64,000 nucleotides of DNA from Lycocorax pyrrhopterus obiensis. Its lineage: Eukaryota > Chordata > Aves > Passeriformes > Paradisaeidae. Below, in pieces: positions 1-12,757 of this stretch (the first letter of the stretch is position 1; each line of letters starts with the position of its first letter). Location: positions 33,885,875-33,949,874 of the forward strand of contig JACSVZ010000007.1 of the NCBI GenBank assembly GCA_014706295.1. Direction: 5' to 3'. A model generated the notes under the pieces. It did not search any database. It was not told where the DNA came from and saw only the letters and a program-made list of their open reading frames with translations. A program made the translations under genes and the position numbers.

Positions 1-1360
1 AGGAAATTTTGATAGCAGAAATGTTGATAAATAAAGGCACTATATACCTGCATGTTTAGTATTTGCTGAGCATAAATCTTGGAGCCAGCATTAAAGCTAT
101 CTCAAGACATTTTGAATGAATTATTAGACAATTCTGTATCTTCAAATCCTTATACACAACTATGCAATAAAACAAACAATGTAACAGATGAATTAACAAA
201 TGGAGGACAGCTCGTCTGTGCTTCCAACTTCCCAGACCAGAGAATTAGAAGACCGCACAGTAAATCATACTGAGTATCTCCACACAATGCTGCTTAGCAG
301 TTAACTACCAAACACACTATTGCCCATAATTGACAGGCAGAAGCATTTTATGTGTGATGCTGTACTTAAATTTACTGTCCCTCAAAACGTAACTCACCTA
401 TCTGTATTAAGCAGGGAACAGATGAAAAAGGAAGTGGTATGTCTGCTGCCCATTACTGTGGCACCTGATGCCCACCCAGAAGGAAGGCAAACACCTCCTC
501 TGACCTTGAATATTCCCACTGCCTTTGGAATCTGCTGGCAAACTTAATTGTGCCTGGCACACACTTATTTTTAATGCCTGAAGCTCCTCAGCTTGTCTCG
601 CAGTTGATTCATATATCCAGTGTCTGTTCAACCCAAACTGGTCCTGCCCCACTTCATATTTGAAAATAATTTGGGATTTAGTTGTTATTCAGAAAGGAGT
701 GCATCCTGAGATACACAAGTCTTATGTATCACCTGCAAAATACCCAGTCTGCCAGTAGAGATAACTTTCACATGGTGAAAGTTGGAGACTGTTCCAGAGA
801 CTCTAGGAGACCACGAATATCTGTAGCTAAGTGTTACATTCATTATTAGGTGAAGTAAGTGCGTAACTGGGGATGAGCAAAGAAATCTACTTCCCCTTTC
901 TGCCTTCTCTCTCCTTAACTATTTATACAACTACACACAAAGCTCTACTGCATGCACCTTCTGAAAAATTCATGTTATTTAGATTTATTTACAAGTTATT
1001 TGTTCCTTCTCAGTATATACCAACACTAAACCCAATTGCGTTTCAGCTTTCTTTGCTTACTATGCACCAAACTTTTCTGGGCTCACCATCAATGTACAGA
1101 ATTCTGTCCAAAAGAAAGACATAAAAATGTATAGAGCAATGTAAGTGAGCCCATAAGGAGGGAGAGGAAGAATCAGAGGAAAATGCTATCACTTGTGAAC
1201 TTTTAAAAGCAATGGCAGATTAGTTGAGTTAGCCAGTGACATATTACAATCCATGCCTGAGGAGAACTGAGGCAGAAGTCTGCAACACAGTAAAATTGCA
1301 TAGTATTAACATTTTCCTCCATACAATTACATGTTGAAAACAGTGGAAGACAATGCATAT
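1..1360. other. intron or intergenic sequence, nothing recognised
   Basis: AT-rich sequence with only short chance open frames on both strands. I see no repeat family, splice-bounded exon or RNA gene. By inference it belongs to the long CDIN1 intron, because the terminal CDIN1 exon was not found to its right. Confidence 0.5.
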
Positions 1361-1517
1361 TCTTTTCCTTCCTTCCTTCCTTCCTTCCTTTCTTCCTTCC
1401 TTCCTTCCTTCCTTCCTTCCTTCCTTCCCTCCCTCCTTCCCTCCCTCCTTCCCTCCCTCCTTCCTTCCCTCCTTCCCTCCCTCCCTCCCTTTACTTTCCT
1501 TTCTTTTTTTCTTCTTT
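1361..1517. repeat. (TTCC/GGAA)n tetranucleotide microsatellite with polypyrimidine tail
   Basis: About 130 bp of TTCC units, with CCCT variants in the right half and scattered single-base interruptions, then a T/C-rich tail to about 1517. The top strand is almost pure pyrimidine. The repeat produces spurious long open frames in several registers (Pro-Ser-Phe-Leu on the plus strand, Gly-Arg-Lys-Glu on the minus strand), which are not genes. Confidence 0.97.
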
Positions 1518-3951
1518 GCCACACAATTGCTAGATTGCTAGATAAATGAATGTTCTTGGTTGGCAGACTTCTAAGGGCATCAAAGACAGCACTAGCAGTC
1601 TCATTTCAAACAAACCAGGAAAAGTGTGACCTATTGAGCTGTTAGTTCTGTTCAATTTCTGTTCCCTTTAAGACAAAAGCAAAACTAATAGAAAATAAAA
1701 GCAACAACAAGAAGAAAAATAAACACCACTTTTCCCTTCAAAGACAAATTAAGCTTCAGTAAGCAGCTTGAAATGTCATGAACAATGAGTTTTACCAACT
1801 CTTCTGAGACCTGGCTAACTTCCACCTGAGCATGGCCACTTTGTTTTTTGGTTCTTACATTGCATAAAAGCTCAGAGTAAGTAAATTAAGTGATCAGATT
1901 AGTATCTGTTCTGACCAGCTGTCTTTCCCTCTCCCTTGTTATTCAAAAATTGCAAGGTTTTTTTGTTTCTTAAAGTGCTTATTTTCCAGTCTTCTCCCTG
2001 TATTTGTGATTGCAATATCAAAGCACACCATGCATTCAAAAAGTAAGGAAGGATAGTAGTTAAAAATGGTTCCTGAATTCCACAGGAACCTCTCAAGAAA
2101 GCAGTCTCTCACAGAAATCCACTTGTCAGGAACAGCCATAATGCAGCTTAAGGAGAGGTGCTGACATAAGGTTTCCATCTGCTCCGACCTCAGTACAGAT
2201 TAATGAGTATGTTGAAGACACCTTCAACTTGAACTGAGTAATGGAAGACCAGTATAGACAGTAAAAAATTCTTGTCAGTCCCCTCAGTTTATAGCGCTCT
2301 TGCAAAAGAGGTGGGGGTATTCCTGTCTGTTCAAGCTAGACCATCATTAGCTGCAAGGCATAAAAAACCCCCAACCAAACCCCAAAAACACCCACAAAAG
2401 AGAAGAAAATAGCGTCAATAAGTAAGAGGGAAGAGAGAACAACTGCACCTCATTAAACAGTCAGTGAGCATTTACACAATTTCAACTACTTCAACTTCTA
2501 GGATCTCTCCATACCAACTACTGACTTTTGCCAAAGATTTCAAAATGTCTTTCTGTACCTTTGAGGTATCACATTTATCACAAATCAGTATTTCTGCACT
2601 GGAGGTAACTTTGTAGGTATGTGCACAGCAGACTAGTATAACTCAGTTAGATATTACATGTTACTACACACAAATACAAATATACCCAGTAAGTCTGGCA
2701 CCATCGTCCTGAAGAATGAGATGAATCCTAAATGGTATTTGGAGCTTTTCAGTACCAGTCTTTGTTATACAGAATTACCCAGTGACAAAGTTATTTCCAT
2801 CAGGCTGTAGTGGTGCAAACTGATTATCACTTGAAATAGTGTGGTATATTCTGCCTTGGTTACAGAAACAGGCTGCCCAATCACAAAAACCAGCTGCCCT
2901 AAAGTCCCTCCCTGCTCAGAAGTACCTGACTTCAAGATGTATAAATTGATGCAGCTTTGCATTTTTTTCCCTCAAGCCTCCCTAGGCCTAAAGCACTCGG
3001 ATGAACTGCTAAAGGAAAACTTGCACAGGTATTGCATTTTTGCTGAGGGCAAATAGGACTTCCAGTTTGAGATCAGAATATCTCTGTTTCCACAGCTGCT
3101 AAATCCACATTAACATTTTTAAAAGTTATTTCTAAAGCCATACCAATAGATTAAGCATCATTTTTAGTTAAGTTCAAAGAGAAGAAGAAGTACAGCTTTG
3201 CCTGTTCTACCTGAATTCGCTATGGCAACAGCAGGAAAATGGTAAATTCAGGAGATTAAAAGAACTATAATTCCAGCTGAACCAGCAAAAATAAGAATTA
3301 AAAATTAATTTATAATTTCTTGATTACCTACAGGCACTTTTGAACCATTCTTTAATTAAAAAAAAATCAAGTCAGATCACATAGAAAATGATAGAAATGG
3401 TATAGAATAGCTTCTCTTTGCTTAAGTAATGTTTCCACTTTAATGTACTTACTTGCTCTCATTTGCTTAACACTGCCAATATTTAGTACTGTGCAAATTT
3501 ATGGAAATCTGACTTTAAAGAGCTTTGTGGTACTGAGTGATTTTTTAATTTTTGATATACTTATACTGAAGTGCCTTGATGAGATTCTGGAATAAATGAA
3601 ATAAAACTCAGTAGCATGTAATGGTGTCTTGTGACATGCTGTGAGGTAATACAGGCAGTAACATGTCATGACTGTGGGTAAAATAATCTGAATGCTTTCA
3701 TGCTGGTTTACTTTGCACAGAAGTCTGTCCTACAACTATAAAAAACTACGAATAAAACCTGATAGATCTTTTTCCCCATGGACATTAAAGGACAATTCTG
3801 CAATTGCAGAATACCCTACTTATATATTGCAGGAGTTGCAAGACTTATGTTAGAGGAACCCAAACTGCATTCCACTTTTTAAAAAACAAAACAAACCCAA
3901 AACAGATACTATATTTAGATTGCTATTGTGTAAATACATAATTTAAAAAAA
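1518..3951. other. intron-like sequence, nothing recognised
   Basis: AT-rich. It includes a short A/C-rich patch near 2360-2400. No exon, RNA gene or identifiable repeat was seen. Confidence 0.5.
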
Positions 3952-4678
3952 AATCACAGAATAGGTCAGGGACTACATTGGTCCAACCACTGGGCATTAG
4001 GGCCAACCTCCCTGCTCAAGCAGGGTCATCCTAGAGCACATGGCACAGGTTTATGTTCAGGCAGTTCTTGAGTATCTCCAGTGAGGGAGACTCCACAACC
4101 TCTCTGGACAGTCTGTTCCAGTGCTTGGTCACTCACACAGTAAAGAAGTTCTTCCTCATGTTCAGGTGGAACTTTCTGTGACTCAGTTTCTGCCCATTGT
4201 CTCTTGTCCTGTTGCTTGGTACCACCAGGAAGAGCCCGGATCCATGCTCTGACACCCTGCCTTCAGACACTGATAGGCATTGATGAGGTCCCCTCTCAGT
4301 CACCTCTTCTCGAGACTGAACAGGCCCAGCTCCCACAGCCTTTCCTTGTAAGAGAGATGCTCCAGTCCCCTCATCATCTTTGTAGCCCTTCACTGGACCT
4401 GTTCCAGGAACTCCATGTCTCTCTTGGAGCCCAGAACTGGACACAGCACTCCAGGTCAGGCCTCACCAGGGCTGAGTACAGGGGCAGGATCACATCCCAC
4501 GACCTGCTGGCAATGGTCTTCCTAAGGCATCCCAGGACCCCACTGGCCTTCTTGGCCACAAGGATCATGGACAGTTTGTTGTCCCCAGGACCCCCAGGTC
4601 CTTCTCTGGAGAGCTGCTTTCCAGCAGGTCAGCCCCCAGCCTGTACTGGTTCATGGGATTATTCTTCCCCAGGTCTAA
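3952..4678 (-). mobile_element. CR1 LINE, 5'-truncated, 3' end of ORF2 and 3' UTR
   Basis: The plus strand begins with an AATCACAGAATAGGTCAGGG-type tail, the reverse of the CR1 3' end. It continues through the standard CR1 stretch: contracted 'gagactccacaacctctctggacag', 'ttccagtgcttggtcactc', the TTGTCCTGTT block, 'caggcccagctcccacagcc' and 'cccagaactggacacagcac'. The element therefore runs right to left, in the same direction as CDIN1. About 730 bp remain, and frameshifts and stops make it dead. The open frames inside it on either strand are remnants or shadows. The right edge fades into an A/T-rich stretch at about 4678. Confidence 0.95.
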
Positions 4679-7600
4679 TAAAAAAAATCTAATAAATCTA
4701 AATTAAAAAACAATTCTAGTAGAAGAGCAGATGTGGTGAGAGTAACGGAAAAGTTTTAAATTTTTGATATCACTGTCTGGAAGCCATGACCAATCTAACA
4801 ACATTTGTTGTCTTAAACAGCAAAGATTCAGAAACTAAACCGACATTTTTTAGTAATTTTTTAAATTACTCACTTTTTTTTACTGCAGGTAACTAATCTG
4901 ACTTTTGTATATGAGCTGCAATTTAACAAGAACATGCTCAAAATATTGCTACAGTTGGGTTCAAACCTACACAGATATAAAGCCTGCAATAAAGAAATTA
5001 TATTTCCCTTTGCTTTCCCAGAGGAAGAAGGAATCAATCCATGTAACAGCTGATCAGTAAATGGACACAAAGCAATGCAGCTATAGAAAGGGCAAAATAA
5101 TCATATGAAGTGTTGGGAGAGAGATTTTCAGTACAAATCTAGAAATACTGTATTTTCTTGAAGACTTACTTAGTTCTTATCTGGAAACTGTAGACAGGTC
5201 ATTCAAGAAAGACATATAATAAATAGCCAGATATGGAGCAAGGCTACTGCACTGTCCATGAAAAAGAACAGTTGTTCATAGAAGAGATTAAATAAGTTTG
5301 GTCTTTCCAGCCTAGGAGAGTAAAGGCTGAGGACAGGGTACTGTCCTCCACCAACACATCAGGAAGACTAATGCACTGGGTCTAGAAAAAACTTCAGTGA
5401 GAGCAGCGGGACCAAAATACTTTAAATTATTTTAAAATTACACTTGGTATGTTTAACAAACAAGTTATAAGATACGGTGTTTATCATAGCTGGGGATTAG
5501 ACATAGTGACAAAACCTTAGACATTTCTGAATGCAGTACATAAAACTAGTAATACAAAATTCTCTCTCAAGCAATCTGGAATGATATCACCACTGCTAAC
5601 AAAATTAAACAGACTCAAATTCTCTCTACCTGAGGAAAAAAGACAAACATCTGTATAATATGATATATATTTATAAAATGAGATACTAGAAAGTCATCCA
5701 GAATGCAGGAAAAGAAAAGAGTTTAAAAATACAATATTAAAAGAAATCTCCTTTTGAAATGAACAATATGAAGTTGAACCATGCTTATTTGCCCACGGAC
5801 ACAGCTTAATAATTTACTTTTCATAAATAATAATGGCTTGTCTGATTTTTATCAAAGTTAACATCTGGAAACTGCAAAGGTTCTCTACACTTGTAAGTTA
5901 AATACATAAAGACATGCAAACTTTTCTAATCGAAGAAGTATATTCAACTTTTCTAATTTCACTTTTTGTTTTTACTGCACATACCACTACCTCAAGCTCT
6001 TCTTGTTCAGTGTTATCCAGATTACTCCTGCCTAATCCTCAAGCCTAAAGCAAATAGAGCAATCAAAGGTATGTTGAAAGAAATGAAATAACCACGAAAC
6101 CTCTGAAATATGTAATAGCTTCATCACCAGTTCCTTGTCCTGGTTTTCAGGGAGAAAAAACAATATTATCTTTAAGCAATACCCATGCCAATCACACACT
6201 TCATATACCCCACCCCCCTTTTCTTTTAAATTTAATTTACGAGTTCTTCTTAAGGCCCTGGTTGTAAAGTACATAGCTCATAAAAGGTTCCTGGGACCAG
6301 GTGACCATCTCACCACCCCTGTCCCACCTGGAGAAGTGGACTCGTGGATACTGTAGTTCATAAAGCACACAGCAAATGCAATAGTAAGTGAAGGCACACA
6401 ATTCTCAATGGAGAGGTTGTGCCTGTAAACCAACTTCCTGGCAGAGGCAAAGTGTGACAGGTGGAGTATAACGCAATCCCTTCCACCCCCAACAAGCTTG
6501 CCTGCAGTAAAAATAGCTGAGTAGGGCTGAACATTTTTTGCTTACAAATTGAGCTAAATTTAACAGTAAAACTGAACAAAGCAATAGCAACTGAATCAAA
6601 TGTGACAGCAAAAAACCCATTTTATGCACACACTTTATTACAGTTCTTAACTTTGTGTTTGTATAGTGAGTAAATTTATGCTTCAGCACGTCTAAAACTG
6701 AATTACAGAGACACATACAGTGGTAATTTTCTTTACAGTCACCTACCAACTGAATGAGAAAAGAGAGAGCAACTATTCTAGAAGAAGCGTACAGTCAATT
6801 CCTTTGTTTTACCTGTCCAGTCACTTACAGAACAAAAATATTTATCATAAGGATGAGCTATAAAGTGTCAGATATCAGATTCAAAGTGTGCAGAAAGAAC
6901 CATCTCTAACTACTTTCATACATTGTTCCTAGAAAGAATCCTTTTCATTACACTGTTTCTGGGTTAATTAAAAAAAAAGAGGCATGAGAGATGAAAGTGA
7001 CACTCTCACTGTAGACTTTCTCTTTGTAAAGACAAAAGATATGTGAACCAGAAGTGTGGTGTGAAACAACTGGACAAAAATTGAAATAAAAGTCCCAAAT
7101 GCACTATGTTAGAAAAGCAGTTAAACCATTTTCCTCACTCAGCACTAATCGGCACCTGCCAACAAACTTGCAACAAAGGCTGATGATAAATAGATACTAA
7201 ATGATGGCACTTATACTTTCACGCATTTTCAGAAACACAAATGATCTAAGATAAGTTATGTAAGGAGCAAGCAACCACCTTTCCTGATTTTGTATCCAGA
7301 GCTTAGTGAAATAGTACGTATTTTAAAGATTTTCCCAAAAGAGAGGCAAACTCAACAATTTTAGTGTACTATCAGAAAGGGGAGTTTAAATATGAAGCTC
7401 TCAATTTACAATAAATATCTTTAACATTAAAATGGTTTTGAAAATCCTTTACCTGATGTGAATTCCAGGATTTCCAGATGAATCTGAAAAAATCAGTAAT
7501 TCTCATGTTGGACTAACTTACAGTTAAATGATCTATGTAGTTGTATATTTTACATATTTTTACCACTTCTATTCTTTTAGAATCTATTCACTAGACTCTA

Positions 7601-7829
7601 ATAAGTAATTTTAAGAGATTGTCAGGAAGGCATGCTTGATAGTTTAGAGTTTTTTCATTACTAAAATGAAAACAAATGATGAGTTGGAAAATTAAATGCC
7701 AGTTTTAAGAACAGTACTTCAAAGTAGAGACCAAACTTGTTTTGGGATTTTTCTGACTTATCACTCTATGTTAACAAGGTCATCCTTAAACATATCTTTT
7801 CATTGTCTCACCCATAGAATAGTTATTAT
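4679..7829. other. intron-like sequence with one possible small CR1 scrap
   Basis: AT-rich. Apart from the weak CR1-like piece listed separately at about 5.3 kb, I see no exon, RNA gene or named repeat. The 114-codon minus-strand open frame at 6405-6749 has no recognisable domain and looks like chance. Confidence 0.5.
5285..5345 (+). mobile_element. possible CR1 scrap, plus orientation
   Basis: The stretch 'tttccagcctaggagagtaa' followed by 'aggctgaggaca' resembles the CR1 block that normally reads 'agcctggagaagagaaggctgagg'. The match is short and degraded, so this is a tentative call. Confidence 0.4.
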
Positions 7830-8518
7830 AATCATGGAATCATACAATGGTCTAGATTGGAAGGGTCCTCAAAGGTCATGCAGTTCCAATCCCCCTGCCA
7901 TGGGTAAGGACACCTTCCACTAGACCAGGTTGCTCCAAGCTCCATCCAGCCTGGCCTTGAACACTTCCACAGATGGGGCACCCACAACTTCACTGGGCAA
8001 CCTGTTCCAGTGCCCTCACACAGTGCCCTCACCACCCTCACAGCAAACAAATCTTTTAATACCTAATGTAAATCTACTCTCAGTTTGAAGCCATTCCCTC
8101 TTGTCCTGTCATTCCAGGCTCTTGTAAAGTCCCTCTCCATCTTTCTTGCAGGCTCCCTTCAGGTACTGGAAGGCTCCAATTAGATCACCCTGAAGCCTTC
8201 TCTTTTCCAGGCTGAACAATCTCAGTTCTCTCAGCCTTTTCTCACAGGAGATGTTCTCCATGCCTCTGATCATCTTGATGGTCTCTCCTCTGGACTCACT
8301 CCAGCAGGTCCATGTCCTTCCTGTGCTGGGACCCCAGAGCTGGATGCAGCACTGCAGGTGGGGTCTCACCAGAGCAGAGCAGAGGGGCAGAATCCCCTCC
8401 CTCTCCCTGCTGCCCACGCTGCTTTGGATGCAGCCCAGGACACACTTGGCTCTCTGGGCTGGGAGTGCCCATGGATGGGTCATGTCCAGCCTCTCACCCA
8501 CCAATGCTACCTTTAGAA
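7830..8518 (-). mobile_element. CR1 LINE, 5'-truncated copy with 3' end
   Basis: The left edge carries the CR1 3' tail in reverse (ATCATGGAATCATACAATGG), then 'ccccctgccatgggtaagga', 'acaccttccactagaccagg', 'tggccttgaacacttccaca' and 'ttccctcttgtcctgtcatt', ending in 'agcccaggacacacttggct'. These are near-consensus CR1 blocks. Orientation is right to left. A minus-strand open frame at 8109-8504 preserves a decayed piece of the ORF2 C-terminus (LFSLEKRRLQGDLIGAFQYL). It is better preserved than the other copies, so probably younger, but it is truncated and cannot move by itself. Confidence 0.96.
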
Positions 8519-11500
8519 TAAGTGAGGGGTAAATATTTGGCTCTCAAGAATGGTCTTATGGGAAATGTGCATTATGTTTACTGTTACTTGATGATGAAAT
8601 GTCAACAGACTAAAATATTTCTTTAATGAATTACTCAATTCAATAAAAGCATCAATAGTTTGCCTGGTTTTAAAATACAATTTCACTACAATGCATTGAA
8701 AGAAATAATACTAATGTAAAAGCCCTGCCATGTGCATTAGTCCATATTAAACCACGGCCTCCCGGCCCCTGGCATTAGGCTATTGTTAAAGGTCTGACAA
8801 ACCCACAGCTACAAGAAAATTCAGAGATCAGAATGAAAATCTTTACTTACCACTTTGTGCCTAGATATAATTCACTGTCTGTATTAAGGATAAGCCAATA
8901 ACTCTGTCTTTGTAGGTTTAATATAAAACCATTAAAATAGATGGTATCTTAAAAAATACTACGGAAACATCAAGGATGTTGTGAATACACACACATATAT
9001 TACACAGAACTGTTTATATTATGTGGTGTTTTTTCACAACATGGGGGGGGCAAAATGATTTTGATTACCTCACTAAACACAAATGAAAAAATATTGACCA
9101 TTCAATCAGGAGTTGCAGGCATTGGACTGTATGATAGGGACCTTCCAAATACAATTGAAGAAAATGTACCTCATAAATAATGCTCTGCCCATTAAGGCAA
9201 AGACAGTCAACTGACACTTCACAGGATGCAATATGAAAAAACAAGGTGGCCCGCATGATGACAAGGAAATTATTGCAATAGTTCAAAATGGAGAGAAAAC
9301 ATTAATGAACAAAAACTTCTCTTTTCTCAATATATAATATTGTTTAATATTTCAGATTTTTCCTCCTGTTTTGAAGAATTCCATCTCATTCATGATCCCT
9401 TTACATGAATGGAAGGTAAACAGATGTACTGAAATCTCTCATGATGCTACAGCATTTCACAGTTGTTTATTTTAATTTCTGGCATACATTATGATCTGTA
9501 CTTAATGGATCCTCTGTTTTTTATGCCATTTTGATTATATCAGCATGTATTTTAGTCATTGATCAGCAACTCCATTTGTCTTTTATATCACAATTTGACA
9601 TCAATGCAAGAAATGGGATGAGATGCAAACAAAATTATACAGAATTACTAAATAATAGTTGATCAAGAATTATATTTACAATGCATGACTTGTCAGAATC
9701 AGATTTAACAGTAGGTAATGAAGGCTTCTTTCTACTTCCATAAATTTGATAGAAGAAAAGGTTGCTTTCAAAGTTAAAAAAAATTGCAATTACCAGTTGC
9801 TAATCACATCTGAGGATTATGAGTCTTTTTGACTAAGAAGTCAGGGATGACATTAGATGCCTGTCTCTTTATAGTTACTGTTATTAATGACTCAGTGATC
9901 TCGGGTGGATCTCTAGTAAACAGTACTTCTAACAAAACCCTGCTGTAATGCTCTCAAAACTCAGCTTGGTGGCAGGAAGTTACTTTTGCAGTTGTTATTC
10001 CCAACTGTACAAACACCAGAGAAGCAATGCAGAATGAGCTGTACCACTCACTACTTGGCTGAGCAAAATCTGGAAACTCACCCCACAACATTAAATTTGA
10101 CATCAGACTCAAAATAAAGAGTTTTAGTGCAGAAGTTACCACAACAAAAGAACTCAAATATGTTTTGATTTAGCAACATTAAAATGTAGTCATTTTTGAC
10201 CAAAATGAAGAAATTTTTGAAGAAATTTTTCAGTTTAGTTTGCTGAAACATATTTCAGCATTAAATAGCATTCCCCTTGATCCCCCTCCCCTTTCTTTTA
10301 ATATGTTGGCATGTGGTTAGCCTCCTTCAACTCTAATGAAGTACTAAAAAAGAATGGAGGAGGGGATATGATTCTCCAGAGCCACAACAGCTATCCACAT
10401 TGAATACAGAGCATTGCAGGACTGCAGTTGTTGCTTTATTAAAAATTACAGGAAAGAAAACATTTCAAGTTCACCCAAATAATTGATATATTCTCAGCTG
10501 GACTGAAGCAGACATTTCGCTTTGACTTTTATAGCAGAAATGTTGACACTTAGGAGAACTTTGTTCTCTGTCCAAAACTGCTCCCGACAGCTAACAAAAA
10601 AATTCCTCAATCAATTTTCTAGAGTGACAAAGATTATTTTTAAATAAAGGAAAGAAAAGTACTATAAGAAATCAAAGAAACAGGTCATTTTGATATCCAA
10701 TAACCAAAAGGAATGTTTTGGCAGAAATGAACTTATCTCCACCACAGTCTGATGAAGCTTTTCAGATTTTTAGTACTTGCTTATCTTTGTTAATACACTC
10801 AAGCAGGCATATATCTTCTGAGAGTTCTGCTTTAATGGCTGAGCTTTAATGGCTCAGCTGACAGGATATGTTGAAAGACACCAAAAAATTAGTAGCAAGT
10901 TTGATCCCCATGAACAATGCTATACGCTTTTAGACTCCAAAAAGCGCAAGACTGATCCATATACTAAAACAACCCCAATTAAAAACATGGAAAATAGACA
11001 AATCATTAAACCGCCCACCCCACAACACTCCCAAACTGGAGGCAAGCTTCATAACAAATGAAACATTTTCAGACAGACAACTTCAATTCAATACTTATTT
11101 TCCACTTCTCTATCCTGTCTTTTAACTTAAAAGTTGTTTATAAATGATATATGAAAAGATTCCCAGGGAATAAAGTCAGAATAGCACTAACCTGATGATT
11201 TATATATTGCTGTGGAAACATAAAAAATGGGCACAGTTATACATATGCTTACATATACATGAATAAATGTGTATGTAGGTGGAAGAGAGTATGCTTTCGA
11301 TGGGATGCCCTATACTAAAGTAATCTTGGCTAAATTTTGTTTTTCCTCATGACAAGGCAAACATAGTGAGACTTCAGTAACATTACAACCAACTCTGTGC
11401 ATAACCCCTGCTTTCTAATCCAAACATTTTACCTTCTGGACAATCTGTGTTAAAAGAACTACAGTTTGTTTTTCCACTCCTGCACACCCCTCCCACTAAA

Positions 11501-12399
11501 TTTTAAGTGTAAATGCATTAAATTGATCAAGGAAAAGCATACGATAAATAGGAGTAATTTTCCCTTTTCAGAGCAAAGTGTGACTGCTTTTCACTATAGT
11601 TTCATGACATTTATCTGAATTCCATGAGGGTAAATACTTTCTTTTCAGAATTAGCTTCATTAGGAATTCAACACTATATATAAAAGAAATGTGAATATTT
11701 GTTCTGGGGTACTTTTTTATTTATTTTTTAAACTGAACAGATCATACAAGTTATTTTCAGTAGAGCAGTTGATTCTGTATGTGCAGAATCAATATGAATA
11801 TTGTAGTACAACTTTTATTACAGAAAAAACTGACTTTAGCAAGACATTGAATTGTGTAAAAAGAAAGTTGTACATTTTCTGAATGACTGACTTTTAAGAA
11901 CAAAAAAACACAGAAAGCACTGTTAAAATGGGTATTTTTGTAATACATGTATAACTTGGCAAGAAAAGCTTCACTTTTGCTACACTGACTGAAGTTCATT
12001 GCAAAATAGTTTTTTGCTCTCACTAAACAGTTTGGAAAACTGGAAATTTACGAGTTTATTACTCTCCTGGCCAAATTTTTTAATTCGTTAGTCTGATTTA
12101 ATCAATGATTAGAAACATTTTTTGTGTGCTCTTACTCTCTTTAAGCTTAAAGAGCTTTCTCCCAGCTGTTTAACCACCGATGTACTTTGAGAAAACCAAT
12201 GTATTTACTCATATTTAGCCTACTTGCTCTCGGACACATTAGGACAAACCCAACACGATGTACTGCAGATCGCACTTCTTTTTCTTCTACTGAAAGTGCC
12301 TGATCACACAAAGTATTTAATTTGGAGGATAATACTTTAGTTGCTTTAAGGAGGAAAGGATAAGATTGTTTAGTGTCTTCTAAATCATATACATTTTAA
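8519..12399. other. intron-like sequence, nothing recognised
   Basis: AT-rich sequence containing a run of eight G near 9043 and a short near-duplication of 'gctttaatggct' around 10830-10855. No exon, RNA gene or identifiable repeat was found. Confidence 0.5.
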
Positions 12400-12757
12400 C
12401 AATGGTCACACCCTGTGCCTAAGAGCATTGTCCAAATGCTTCTTGAACTCTGTCAGGATGGTGCTGTGACCATTGCCCTGGAGAGCCTGTTCCAGTGCCC
12501 AAACACCTTCTGGGTGAAGAACCTTTCCCTAATATCCAACCTAAATCTCCCCTGATTCAGCTTCCTGCCATTCCCTCGGGTCCTGTCACTGGTCACCACA
12601 GAGAAGAAATCAGTGCCTGCCCCTCCTCTTCCCCTCACAAGGAAGTTGCAGACGGCAGTGAGATCTCCCCTCAGTCTCCACCAGGCTGAACAGACCAAGT
12701 GACCTCAGCCACTCCTCATACAGCTTCCCCTCCAGGCCCTTCACCCTCAGCAGTATG
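12400..12757 (-). mobile_element. CR1 LINE fragment lacking the extreme 3' tail
   Basis: The plus strand reads CR1 blocks in reverse: 'cctggagagcctgttccagt', 'ccctaatatccaacctaaat', a TTCCCTCGGGTCCTGTCACT block, 'agatctcccctcagtctcca' and 'ccaggctgaacagaccaagt'. Minus-strand reading retains the motif NQGRFRLDIRERFF in a broken frame. The octamer tail typical of complete CR1 3' ends is absent at the left edge. Different CR1 subfamily flavour from the copy at 7.8 kb. Confidence 0.93.

Noticed and set aside
1244..1549. Open frames rich in Pro-Ser-Phe-Leu or Gly-Arg-Lys-Glu on both strands
   Set aside because: They are produced by the TTCC microsatellite, which lacks stops in several frames.
4204..4692. 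162-codon plus-strand open frame
   Set aside because: It is the antisense strand of a CR1 fragment.
6405..6749. 114-codon minus-strand open frame
   Set aside because: No recognisable motif, start context or splice support; its length is within chance for this window.
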